This document shows positions 26,212 to 34,806 of a stretch of DNA of 64,000 nt, piece after piece. The notes under the pieces were generated by a model. That model was not told the DNA's origin and did not search any database. It was given only the letters and a program-made list of their open reading frames with translations. Origin of the DNA: Mesorhizobium norvegicum (GTDB taxonomy: Bacteria; Pseudomonadota; Alphaproteobacteria; Rhizobiales; Rhizobiaceae); NCBI RefSeq assembly GCF_004919685.1, contig NZ_SMYZ01000047.1:1-64000 (forward strand), in the 5' to 3' direction. The position numbers and the translations under genes were made by a program. The stretch's first letter is position 1. Each line of letters opens with the position of its first letter.

Positions 26212-26996
26212 CCCAGGCTCAGGACCCCATTCTCACCGCGCGCGGGCTCGTCAAACGCTATGGCCGCGTCACCGCCTTGGACAACGCCGACTTCGACCTC
26301 TATCCGGGCGAAATCCTTGCCGTCATCGGCGACAACGGCGCCGGCAAGTCGTCGCTGATCAAGGCGATTTCCGGCGCGGTCACGCCCGATGAGGGCGAGA
26401 TCCGCCTCGATGGCAAACCCATTGCCTTCAAGTCGCCGATGGAAGCTCGTGAAGCAGGCATCGAGACCGTCTATCAGAATCTGGCGCTGTCGCCGGCGCT
26501 GTCGATCGCCGACAACATGTTCCTCGGCCGCGAGATCCGCAAACCGGGCTTCCTGGGACAATGGCTGCGCATGCTCGACCGTCCGGCAATGGAAAAGCGC
26601 GCCCGCGACAAGCTCACCGAACTCGGCCTGATGACCATCCAGAACATCAGCCAGGCGGTGGAGACGCTCTCGGGCGGTCAGCGCCAGGGCGTGGCTGTGG
26701 CGCGCGCCGCCGCCTTCGGCTCGAAAATGGTGATCATGGATGAGCCGACCGCAGCACTTGGCGTCAAGGAATCGCGCCGCGTACTCGAACTGATCCTTGA
26801 CGTGAAGAAGCGCGGCCTGCCGATCGTGCTGATCTCGCACAACATGCCGCATGTCTTCGAAGTGGCCGACCGCATTCACATCCATCGCCTCGGTCGTCGC
26901 CTCGCCGTCATCGATCCCAAGCAATATACAATGTCCGACGCGGTCGCCTTCATGACCGGAGCAAAGGCCCCGCCTGAGGCGACGATGGCTGCCTGA
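26208..26996 (+). CDS. frcA: Fructose-type ABC transporter ATPase
   Basis: 262 residues: one nucleotide-binding domain with Walker A G-D-N-G-A-G-K-S-S, signature L-S-G-G-Q-R-Q and Walker B M-V-I-M-D-E-P-T. Most CUT2 transporters (RbsA) carry two fused ATPase domains. The single domain is the FrcA type known from rhizobia and presumably works as a homodimer. ATG 26208 overlaps the frcC stop. A composite repeat begins right at its TGA. Confidence 0.87.
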   Translation: MTQAQDPILTARGLVKRYGRVTALDNADFDLYPGEILAVIGDNGAGKSSLIKAISGAVTPDEGEIRLDGKPIAFKSPMEAREAGIETVYQNLALSPALSIADNMFLGREIRKPGFLGQWLRMLDRPAMEKRARDKLTELGLMTIQNISQAVETLSGGQRQGVAVARAAAFGSKMVIMDEPTAALGVKESRRVLELILDVKKRGLPIVLISHNMPHVFEVADRIHIHRLGRRLAVIDPKQYTMSDAVAFMTGAKAPPEATMAA

Positions 26997-27101
26997 TGCA
27001 TGTCGCCCAAAAGTGCGTAGCGGTTATGGGACAACGGCATGCACGGGACAAAAATTTGAAGCGCGTCGCGCGGAATGTCTGAGCGCGCCGCGCTTCAAAT
27101 T
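26997..27101. repeat. Composite repeat: palindrome plus GC-rich hairpin
   Basis: Module one (26997-27043) is an imperfect palindrome with ends TGCATG and CATGCA and the core AAAAGTGCGTAGCGGTTAT. Module two (27053-27101) is a stem-loop with 13-base arms AATTTGAAGCGCG and CGCGCTTCAAATT. A short A-rich linker joins them. The same two-part layout recurs at 40273-40376, and module one alone at 29735-29783. It probably also ends the frc transcript. Confidence 0.8.
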
Positions 27102-27189
27102 GCCAAATTGCCGCAGGGTAAGCTAGCATGAGCTAATCTAAATCGATTGAATATGTGGCGGTATCGGCTAGCATGGACTGGGAGGAACC

Positions 27190-27234
27190 ATGAAAGCCGG
27201 TATGATCATGGCAACCGCACGAGAGGCAGCATGA
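27190..27234 (+). CDS. 14-codon leader peptide coupled to glgP
   Basis: ATG at 27190 is preceded by a strong GGGAGGA ribosome site and encodes M-K-A-G-M-I-M-A-T-A-R-E-A-A before TGA at 27232-27234. The stop overlaps the glgP ATG at 27231 as ATGA. This ribosome site is much better than the AGAGG ahead of glgP itself, so ribosomes probably load here and re-initiate at glgP. No run of one amino acid suggests classic attenuation. Whether the peptide is itself functional is unknown. Confidence 0.55.
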   Translation: MKAGMIMATAREAA

Positions 27235-29699
27235 CGAGCGCGATGACATCCGAACCCCTCCCGCCACTGCTCGAAAATCCTGATCCAGAGACACTCGCAA
27301 GGGAAGTATTGATGGCCCTCAAATACCGGGTCGGCAAGGGCACTTCCGTTGCCACGCAGCACGACTGGCTGACCGCCTCGATCAAGGTCGTGCGCGACCG
27401 CATCGTCGACCACTGGATGCAGGCGACACAGGAGGCTTACGCCCAGCAGGAAAAGCGCGTCTACTATCTGTCGCTGGAGTTTCTCATCGGCCGACTGATG
27501 CGCGATGCCTTCTCCAATCTCGGCTTGATGGACAATATGCGCGAGGCGCTGTCGTCGCTTGGGGTCGACCTTGACCTTATCGCCGCGCTCGAGCCCGATG
27601 CAGCGCTCGGCAATGGTGGTCTCGGCCGGCTCGCGGCCTGCTTCATGGAAAGCATGGCAACTGTCGACATTCCGGCGCATGGCTATGGCATCCGCTACGC
27701 CAACGGCATGTTCCGCCAGGAAATTCACGACGGCTGGCAAGTCGAACTGCCCGAGACCTGGCTTGATCACGGCAATTCCTGGGAATTCGAACGGCGCGAA
27801 CGCTCCTTCGAGGTCGGGTTCGGCGGCTCGGTGGAATCGATCACCTCGAAAGACGGCCGGCTCGAGCGCCATGTCTGGAAGCCGACCGAGCATGTGCTGG
27901 CCGTCGCCTATGACACGCCCGTTGTCGGCTGGCGGGCCAATCGCGTCAACACGCTGCGGCTTTGGTCGGGCATGCCGGTCGATCCGATCCTGCTCGACAA
28001 GTTCAATGCCGGCGACCACATCGGCGCGCTTGCCGAAAGCAACAAGGCCGATGCCTTGTCGCGCGTGCTCTATCCCGCCGATTCCCACAAGGCCGGGCAG
28101 GAACTGCGGCTCAGGCAGGAATACTTCTTCTCCACCGCCTCGCTGCAGGACATCGTCCAGCGCCATCTCAGCCAGTATGGCGACCTGAAGTCGCTGCCCG
28201 ACAAGGCTGCGATCCATCTCAATGACACCCATCCGGCCATCGCGGTCCCTGAGCTGATGCGCCTGTTGATGGATGTCCACGGCATGGATTTCGATCAGGC
28301 CTGGGATATCACCAAGCGCACCTTCGGCTACACCAACCACACGCTGCTGCCCGAGGCGCTGGAGAGCTGGCCGGTGCCGCTGTTCGAGCGGCTGTTGCCG
28401 CGCCACATGCAGATCGTCTACGCCATCAATGCGGAGGTGCTCCTGGAGGCGCGTGCGTCCAACCAGTTCTCGGACGAGCAGATCGGCCGCATCTCGCTGA
28501 TCCAGGAAAATGGCGATCGCCGGGTGCGCATGGGCAATCTGGCCTTTGTCGGCTCGCACTCGATCAACGGCGTTTCGGCGCTTCACACCGACCTGATGAA
28601 GGAGACGGTGTTCGCCGACCTGCACAAGCTGTATCCCGATCGCATCAACAACAAGACCAACGGCATCACGCCGCGGCGCTGGCTGATCCAGTGCAATCCC
28701 GGGCTGACGTCGCTCGCCCGTGAGGCGATCGGCGACCGTTTTCTCGACGACATCGATGCCATCAAGGATCTCGATGTCTTCGCCGGCGATGCTGCCTTTC
28801 GCGACAAGTTCGCCGCCGTCAAGCGCGCCAACAAGGCGCGGCTGGCCAACCTCGTCGCCGACCGGCTCGGCATCAAGGTCGATCCCTCGGCGCTGTTCGA
28901 TATCCAGATCAAGCGCATCCACGAATACAAGCGCCAGCTTCTGAACATCCTCGAGGCGATCGCTCTCTACGACCAGATCCGCTCGCATCCCGAGCGCGAC
29001 TGGATGCCGCGCGTGAAATTCTTCGGCGGCAAAGCGGCGCCCAGCTACCACAATGCCAAGCTGATCATCAAACTCGCCAACGACGTCGCCAAGGTCATCA
29101 ACCGCGATCCGGCCGTGCGCGGTTTGCTGAAGGTGGTGTTCGTGCCGAACTACAATGTCAGCCTGGCCGAGATCATGATGCCGGCTGCCGACCTGTCCGA
29201 GCAGATCTCGACCGCCGGCATGGAAGCGTCGGGCACTGGCAACATGAAGTTCGCGCTGAACGGCGCGTTGACCATCGGCACGCTTGACGGCGCCAATGTC
29301 GAGATCAAGGAATGCGTCGGCGACGACAACATCTTCATCTTCGGCCTGACCACCGCCGAGGTCGCCGAGCGGCGCAACAATGGCTACAACCCGCGCGCCG
29401 TCATCGAAGGGTCGCCCGAGCTGGCGCAAGCCGTTGCCGCCGTTTCGTCAGGCGTCTTCTCGCCGGATGATCCGGAGCGTTACCGCGACCTCATCAACGG
29501 TCTCTACAACAGCGACTGGTTCATGGTTGCCGCCGATTTCGATGCCTATGCCGCCGCCCAGCGCGAGGTCGATGCGGTCTGGCGCAACAGTCCCGACTGG
29601 TACGCCAGGGCGATCCGCAATGTTGCGCGCGTCGGCTGGTTCTCCTCCGATCGCACGATCCGCCAATATGCGAAAGAAATCTGGAACGTGCCTGTCTGA
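27231..29699 (+). CDS. glgP: Glycogen phosphorylase
   Basis: 822 residues, GT35 family length. The PLP-lysine region is E-A-S-G-T-G-N-M-K-F-A-L-N-G-A, and G-L-G-R-L-A-A-C-F and F-Y-P-D-style blocks (N-D-T-H-P-A-I) are present. It removes glucose from glycogen ends as glucose-1-phosphate. First enzyme of the glgP-glgB-glgC-glgA-pgm-glgX operon, so breakdown and synthesis genes are co-transcribed, as is usual in rhizobia and Agrobacterium. ATG 27231 was chosen because the conserved protein starts there and the leader peptide stops there. Confidence 0.95.
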   Translation: MTSAMTSEPLPPLLENPDPETLAREVLMALKYRVGKGTSVATQHDWLTASIKVVRDRIVDHWMQATQEAYAQQEKRVYYLSLEFLIGRLMRDAFSNLGLMDNMREALSSLGVDLDLIAALEPDAALGNGGLGRLAACFMESMATVDIPAHGYGIRYANGMFRQEIHDGWQVELPETWLDHGNSWEFERRERSFEVGFGGSVESITSKDGRLERHVWKPTEHVLAVAYDTPVVGWRANRVNTLRLWSGMPVDPILLDKFNAGDHIGALAESNKADALSRVLYPADSHKAGQELRLRQEYFFSTASLQDIVQRHLSQYGDLKSLPDKAAIHLNDTHPAIAVPELMRLLMDVHGMDFDQAWDITKRTFGYTNHTLLPEALESWPVPLFERLLPRHMQIVYAINAEVLLEARASNQFSDEQIGRISLIQENGDRRVRMGNLAFVGSHSINGVSALHTDLMKETVFADLHKLYPDRINNKTNGITPRRWLIQCNPGLTSLAREAIGDRFLDDIDAIKDLDVFAGDAAFRDKFAAVKRANKARLANLVADRLGIKVDPSALFDIQIKRIHEYKRQLLNILEAIALYDQIRSHPERDWMPRVKFFGGKAAPSYHNAKLIIKLANDVAKVINRDPAVRGLLKVVFVPNYNVSLAEIMMPAADLSEQISTAGMEASGTGNMKFALNGALTIGTLDGANVEIKECVGDDNIFIFGLTTAEVAERRNNGYNPRAVIEGSPELAQAVAAVSSGVFSPDDPERYRDLINGLYNSDWFMVAADFDAYAAAQREVDAVWRNSPDWYARAIRNVARVGWFSSDRTIRQYAKEIWNVPV

Positions 29700-29734
29700 T
29701 GTGATTGCATGAGACCGCGAACAATGTGGTCCTG

Positions 29735-29783
29735 GTGCATGTCGCCCAAAAGTGCGTAGCGGTTTTGGGGCAATGACAGGCAC
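29735..29783. repeat. Palindromic repeat, module one only
   Basis: A 49-base imperfect palindrome with ends GTGC and GCAC and core AAAAGTGCGTAGCGGTTTT. It matches the repeats at 26997 and 40273 but lacks the second hairpin module. It lies between glgP and glgB. Confidence 0.8.
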
Positions 29784-29822
29784 AAGAACAAAAATCTGGT
29801 GCCCGGGGAGGGACACTGCCTG

Positions 29823-32036
29823 ATGAAGAAGCCGCGCGCGACCGCTGCGACAAGCGGGCCGGACGGACTGGCGCCAGCCAGCGATGTTGCGGCGATTGTT
29901 GCCGGCACGCACGGCGACCCGTTCGCGGTTCTTGGTGTCCATGAGGTCGGCAAAAGCCTGTTTGCCCGTTGCTTTGTTCCGAATGCCGAATTCGTCACCG
30001 CCTATACGCTGACCGGCACCATCGCGGGTGAACTGTCCAGGCGCGACGATGGCGGCTTTTTCGAAGGCAAGCTCTCGATCAAGAAGCGGCAGCCCCTGCG
30101 CTATCACGCGCGCAACGCTGGCGGCGACTGGTGGCTGACCGATCCCTATTCGTTCGGTCCGGTGCTTGGCCCGATGGACGACTACTACATCGCCCAAGGC
30201 TCGCATCTCAGGCTGTTCGACAAGCTCGGCGCCCATGTCATTGACCACGAAGGCGCTTCCGGAGTGCATTTCGCCGTCTGGGCTCCCAATGCGCGGCGCG
30301 TCTCGGTGGTCGGCGACTTCAACGAATGGGACGGTCGCCGGCACACGATGCGTGACCGCCGCGACACCGGCATCTGGGAACTGTTCGTACCCGACATCGG
30401 TGCCGGACGACCCTACAAATACGAGATTATCGGCCCCGATGGCGTCAGGCTGCCGCTGAAGGCCGATCCGTTCGCCTTCAAGTCCGAACTGCGTCCGGCC
30501 ACCGCTTCGGTCGTGGCCGTGCCACCGGCGCATGAGTGGGGCGACGAGGCGCACCGCAATTTCTGGCGCAATGCCGATCACCGGCGCGAAGCCATCTCGA
30601 TCTACGAGGTCCATGCCGGCTCCTGGCAGCTTCACGACGACGGTACGTTCCTGTCATGGGACGAGTTGGCCGACCGGCTGATCCCCTATGTGGTAGAGAC
30701 CGGTTTCACCCATATCGAATTCATGCCGATCTCTGAACACCCCTATGACCCGTCCTGGGGCTACCAGACGACCGGCCTCTACGCGCCGTCGGCCCGCTTC
30801 GGCGACCCGGATGGCTTTGCTCGTTTCGTCGATGGCGCCCACCGCGCCGGCGTCGGTGTCATCCTCGACTGGGTACCGGCGCATTTTCCGGTCGACGCGC
30901 ATGGCCTGGCCAATTTCGATGGCACCGCGCTCTATGAACATGCCGATCCGCGCAAGGGTTTTCATCCCGACTGGAACACCGCGATCTACAATTTCGGCCG
31001 CCGCGAGGTGGTGTCGTTCCTCGTCAACAATGCGTTGTTCTGGGCCGAGAAATACCATGTCGACGGTTTGCGCGTCGATGCGGTCGCCTCGATGCTCTAC
31101 CTCGATTATTCGCGCAAGGCCGGCGAATGGATCCCCAACGAGAAGGGCGGCCGCGAGAACCTTGAGGCAGTCAGCTTCCTGCAGAAGATGAACAAGGAGG
31201 TCTACGGCCACCATCCGGGCGTCATGACCATCGCCGAGGAATCGACCTCATGGCCGAAGGTCTCGGCACCGGTGCATGAAGGCGGGCTGGGCTTCGGCTT
31301 CAAGTGGAACATGGGCTTCATGCACGACACGCTGGAGTATTTCTCCAAGGAGCCCATTTTCCGCAAACATCACCACAACGACCTCACCTTCGGCCTGACC
31401 TACGCCTTCTCGGAGAATTTCGTGCTGCCGCTCTCGCATGACGAGGTCGTGCACGGCAAAGGCACGCTGCTTGGCAAGATGGCCGGCGACGACTGGCAGA
31501 AATTCGCGACATTGCGCGCCTACTACGCCTTCATGTGGGGTTATCCCGGCAAGAAGCTGCTGTTCATGGGGCAGGAGTTCGCACAGCGCCGCGAATGGAG
31601 CGAAGCGCGCGCGCTCGACTGGAACCTGCTGGAGTTCCGCCCGCATCGCGGCGTCTGGCAGACGGTGCGCGATCTCAACTATCTCTACCGTTCGCGCCCG
31701 GCGCTGCATGGCCGCGATTGCGAACCGGAAGGGTTTTCCTGGCTGATCGTCGACGACAGCCAGAATTCGGTTTTTGCCTGGCTGCGCAGCGCACCGGGCG
31801 GCAGCCCGGTGGCCGTCATTTGCAATTTCACGCCGGTGCCGCGCGACAATTATCGCGTGCCGTTGCCGACGGCCGGCAAATGGCGCGAAATCATCAACAC
31901 TGATGCTTCTGAATATGGCGGTTCCGGCAAGGGCAATGGCGGCATGGTCGAGGCGCGGGCGGAGGGAGGCAGCATCTCTGCGACGATGCTTTTGCCGCCG
32001 CTGTCGACGATCATGCTCGAGCTCGTTGCCGACTGA
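29823..32036 (+). CDS. glgB: 1,4-alpha-glucan branching enzyme
   Basis: About 737 residues from ATG 29823, with GGAGG 11 bases upstream; a GTG at 29799 is an alternative. An N-terminal CBM48 region is followed by a GH13 barrel with the catalytic set G-L-R-V-D-A-V (nucleophile Asp), T-I-A-E-E-S-T (acid Glu) and L-S-H-D-E-V-V. It makes alpha-1,6 branches in glycogen. The first ~110 residues form the extra N1 domain seen in full-length GlgB. Confidence 0.95.
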   Translation: MKKPRATAATSGPDGLAPASDVAAIVAGTHGDPFAVLGVHEVGKSLFARCFVPNAEFVTAYTLTGTIAGELSRRDDGGFFEGKLSIKKRQPLRYHARNAGGDWWLTDPYSFGPVLGPMDDYYIAQGSHLRLFDKLGAHVIDHEGASGVHFAVWAPNARRVSVVGDFNEWDGRRHTMRDRRDTGIWELFVPDIGAGRPYKYEIIGPDGVRLPLKADPFAFKSELRPATASVVAVPPAHEWGDEAHRNFWRNADHRREAISIYEVHAGSWQLHDDGTFLSWDELADRLIPYVVETGFTHIEFMPISEHPYDPSWGYQTTGLYAPSARFGDPDGFARFVDGAHRAGVGVILDWVPAHFPVDAHGLANFDGTALYEHADPRKGFHPDWNTAIYNFGRREVVSFLVNNALFWAEKYHVDGLRVDAVASMLYLDYSRKAGEWIPNEKGGRENLEAVSFLQKMNKEVYGHHPGVMTIAEESTSWPKVSAPVHEGGLGFGFKWNMGFMHDTLEYFSKEPIFRKHHHNDLTFGLTYAFSENFVLPLSHDEVVHGKGTLLGKMAGDDWQKFATLRAYYAFMWGYPGKKLLFMGQEFAQRREWSEARALDWNLLEFRPHRGVWQTVRDLNYLYRSRPALHGRDCEPEGFSWLIVDDSQNSVFAWLRSAPGGSPVAVICNFTPVPRDNYRVPLPTAGKWREIINTDASEYGGSGKGNGGMVEARAEGGSISATMLLPPLSTIMLELVAD

Positions 32037-32088
32037 GCCCGTCGAGACTGAGTAAAACGGCGAGATCGAGTAACTTGGGAGGGTAGAA

Positions 32089-33354
32089 ATGGCAGACTTG
32101 AAACGGACCCAGCCGCTGGCGCGCGATGCCATGGCCTATGTATTGGCCGGCGGCCGCGGCAGCCGCCTCAAGGAACTGACCGACCGGCGCGCCAAGCCGG
32201 CCGTTTATTTCGGTGGCAAGACGCGCATCATCGACTTCGCGCTCTCCAATGCTCTGAATTCCGGCATTCGCCGCCTCGGTGTCGCCACCCAGTACAAGGC
32301 GCATTCGCTGATCCGCCATCTGCAGCGCGGCTGGAACTTCCTGCGCCCTGAACGAAACGAGAGTTTTGACATCCTGCCGGCCAGCCAGCGCGTCTCGGAA
32401 ACGCAATGGTATGAAGGCACGGCTGATGCCGTCTATCAGAACATCGACATCATCGAGGCCTACGGCCCCGAATACATGGTCATCCTGGCCGGCGACCACA
32501 TCTACAAGATGGACTACGAGATGATGCTTCGCCAGCACGTTGACGCCAATGCCGATGTCACCGTCGGCTGCCTCGAAGTGCCGCGCATGGAAGCCACCGG
32601 CTTCGGCGTCATGCACGTCGATGGCAAGGACAACATCATCGCCTTCGTCGAAAAGCCCGCCGACCCGCCCGGCATTCCCGACAAGCCGGAGTTTGCGCTC
32701 GCCTCGATGGGCATCTACGTGTTCAAGACCAAGTTCCTGATGGAGCAGTTGCGCCGCGATGCGGCTGAGCCGGGCTCGAGCCGCGACTTCGGCAAGGACA
32801 TCATCCCCTATATCGTCCAGCACGGTAAGGCGATCGCGCACCGCTTCGCCAAGTCCTGTGTCCGCTCGACCGCCGAGAACGAGGCCTATTGGCGCGACGT
32901 CGGAACGGTCGACGCCTATTGGGAAGCCAATATCGACCTGACCGATATCACGCCCGAGCTCGACCTCTACGACCGCGACTGGCCGATCTGGACTTATGCC
33001 GAATTGAAGCCGCCGGCAAAGTTCGTGCATGACGAGGATGGCCGCCGCGGTTCGGCCGTGTCTTCGCTCGTCTCGGGCGACTGCATCGTCTCTGGCGCTT
33101 CGCTGAAAAGAAGCCTGATCTTCACCGGAGCGCGCATCAACTCCTATTCGACGCTGGAAGAAGTGGTGATGCTGCCCGACGTTCATGTCGGCCGGAACGC
33201 AATGTTGAAGCGCGTGGTCATCGACCATGGTGTTAGGATACCGGAAGGGCTGGTGGTCGGCGAAGACCCCGTTCTCGACGCCAAGCGCTTCCGCGTTTCC
33301 GAAAAAGGCATCTGCCTGGTTACGCAGGACATGATCGACAAGCTGGGGCTCTAA
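32089..33354 (+). CDS. glgC: Glucose-1-phosphate adenylyltransferase
   Basis: 421 residues. G-G-R-G-S-R-L-K-E-L-T with P-A-V-Y-F-G-G-K is the nucleotidyltransferase loop, and a C-terminal left-handed helix carries the regulatory domain. It makes ADP-glucose, the rate-limiting step of glycogen synthesis. GGGAGGG stands just upstream of the ATG. Three bases separate it from glgA. Confidence 0.95.
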   Translation: MADLKRTQPLARDAMAYVLAGGRGSRLKELTDRRAKPAVYFGGKTRIIDFALSNALNSGIRRLGVATQYKAHSLIRHLQRGWNFLRPERNESFDILPASQRVSETQWYEGTADAVYQNIDIIEAYGPEYMVILAGDHIYKMDYEMMLRQHVDANADVTVGCLEVPRMEATGFGVMHVDGKDNIIAFVEKPADPPGIPDKPEFALASMGIYVFKTKFLMEQLRRDAAEPGSSRDFGKDIIPYIVQHGKAIAHRFAKSCVRSTAENEAYWRDVGTVDAYWEANIDLTDITPELDLYDRDWPIWTYAELKPPAKFVHDEDGRRGSAVSSLVSGDCIVSGASLKRSLIFTGARINSYSTLEEVVMLPDVHVGRNAMLKRVVIDHGVRIPEGLVVGEDPVLDAKRFRVSEKGICLVTQDMIDKLGL

Positions 33355-33357
33355 CGC

Positions 33358-34803
33358 ATGCAGGTTCTGTCGGTCACGCCGGAAATTTTCCCGCTCATCA
33401 AGACCGGTGGGCTTGCCGACGTGACCGGCGCGCTGCCCATCGCACTGGCGGCCAAGGGCGTGACCATGCGCACGCTCATTCCCGGTTTTCCGACCGTTAT
33501 GGCCGCCTTCAAGAAAAAGAGGGCGGTTCTGCAATATCCCGTGCTGCAGGGCGGCAAGGCCTCTATCCACTCCGTCCAGCTTGCCGGGCTCGAGCTGTTC
33601 GTGCTCGATGCGCCGCATCTGTTCGACCGTCCAGGCGGTCCCTATGGCAATGCGACCGGCGTCGATTGGCCCGACAACTGGCGGCGCTTCGCAGCACTAA
33701 GCCAGGTCGGCGGTGATATCGCCGGCGGTGCCATCTCGGGCTACCAGCCTGACATCGTGCACGCCCATGACTGGCAGTCGGCGATGACGCTGGCCTATAT
33801 GCGCTACGGCAAGGCGGTCGGCGTGCCATCGATGATGACTGTCCACAACCTCGCCTTCCAGGGTCAGTTTGGGGCCGGCATCTTCGGTGAACTCGGCTTG
33901 CCGGCGGCGGCGATGGCGCTCGACGGCGTCGAATATTATGGCGGCGTCGGCTTCCTCAAGGCGGGCCTGCAGGCCGCCTGGGCGATCACCACGGTCAGCC
34001 CGACCTACGCGCAGGAAATCCGCTCGGCGGAATTCGGCATGGGTCTCGACGGCCTCATCAACATGCGCTCCAGCGATCTCTATGGCATCGTCAACGGCAT
34101 CGACACCGGCATCTGGGATCCCGAAACCGACAAGCATCTGGTTTCCACCTACACGGCCGGGACGCTGAAGGCGCGTGCGCCCAACAGGGCCGCCGTCGAG
34201 GAACGTTTCAGCCTCGATCGCGACGACAGCCCGATCGTCTGTGTCGTCAGCCGCCTGACCTGGCAAAAGGGCATGGACATACTGGCGCTGGTTATCGACG
34301 GCATCGTTGCCACGGGCGCGCGCTTGGCCATCCTGGGTTCGGGCGATGCCGGCCTCGAAGGCGCGCTGCTTGCCGCAGCCGCCAGACATCGCGGCCGCAT
34401 CGGGGTCGTCGTCGGCTACGACGAGGGGCTGTCGCACATCATGCAAGGCGGCTGCGACGCCATCGTCATTCCCTCGCGCTTCGAGCCGTGCGGGCTGACC
34501 CAGCTTTACGGCCTGCGCTATGGCTGCGTGCCGGTGGTTGCCCGCACCGGCGGCCTGGCCGATACGGTCATCGATGCCAATGAAGCTGCCGTTTCGGCCG
34601 GCGTCGCCACCGGCTTCCAGTTCGCGCCCAACAATGGCGGCGCCTTGCTGCACACCATCCGCCGCCTCGTCGATGCACATGCAAGCCCAGTGGTCTGGGA
34701 ATCGCTGCAGCGCCAGGGCATGAAGGCCGATGTGTCGTGGGACAAGAGCGCGGAAAAATATGTTGAACTCTATCGCTCGCTGCTTTCGAAAAGGGTTGCC
34801 TGA
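33358..34803 (+). CDS. glgA: Glycogen synthase
   Basis: 481 residues, GT5 family. The N-terminal K-T-G-G-L-A-D-V-T-G-A-L-P loop binds ADP-glucose, and the C-terminal E-P-C-G-L-T-Q-L-Y-G block carries the catalytic Glu. It elongates alpha-1,4 chains from ADP-glucose. It lies between glgC and pgm with gaps of three bases each, so translation is probably coupled. Confidence 0.95.
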   Translation: MQVLSVTPEIFPLIKTGGLADVTGALPIALAAKGVTMRTLIPGFPTVMAAFKKKRAVLQYPVLQGGKASIHSVQLAGLELFVLDAPHLFDRPGGPYGNATGVDWPDNWRRFAALSQVGGDIAGGAISGYQPDIVHAHDWQSAMTLAYMRYGKAVGVPSMMTVHNLAFQGQFGAGIFGELGLPAAAMALDGVEYYGGVGFLKAGLQAAWAITTVSPTYAQEIRSAEFGMGLDGLINMRSSDLYGIVNGIDTGIWDPETDKHLVSTYTAGTLKARAPNRAAVEERFSLDRDDSPIVCVVSRLTWQKGMDILALVIDGIVATGARLAILGSGDAGLEGALLAAAARHRGRIGVVVGYDEGLSHIMQGGCDAIVIPSRFEPCGLTQLYGLRYGCVPVVARTGGLADTVIDANEAAVSAGVATGFQFAPNNGGALLHTIRRLVDAHASPVVWESLQRQGMKADVSWDKSAEKYVELYRSLLSKRVA

Positions 34804-34806
34804 AGC

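Noticed and set aside
27168..29429. 753-codon open frame opposite glgP
   Set aside because: Shadow of high-GC codon use in glgP; no recognisable domain and no ribosome site.
32011..33618. 535-codon minus-strand frame opposite glgC and the start of glgA
   Set aside because: Antisense shadow; glgC and glgA motifs are decisive on the other strand.
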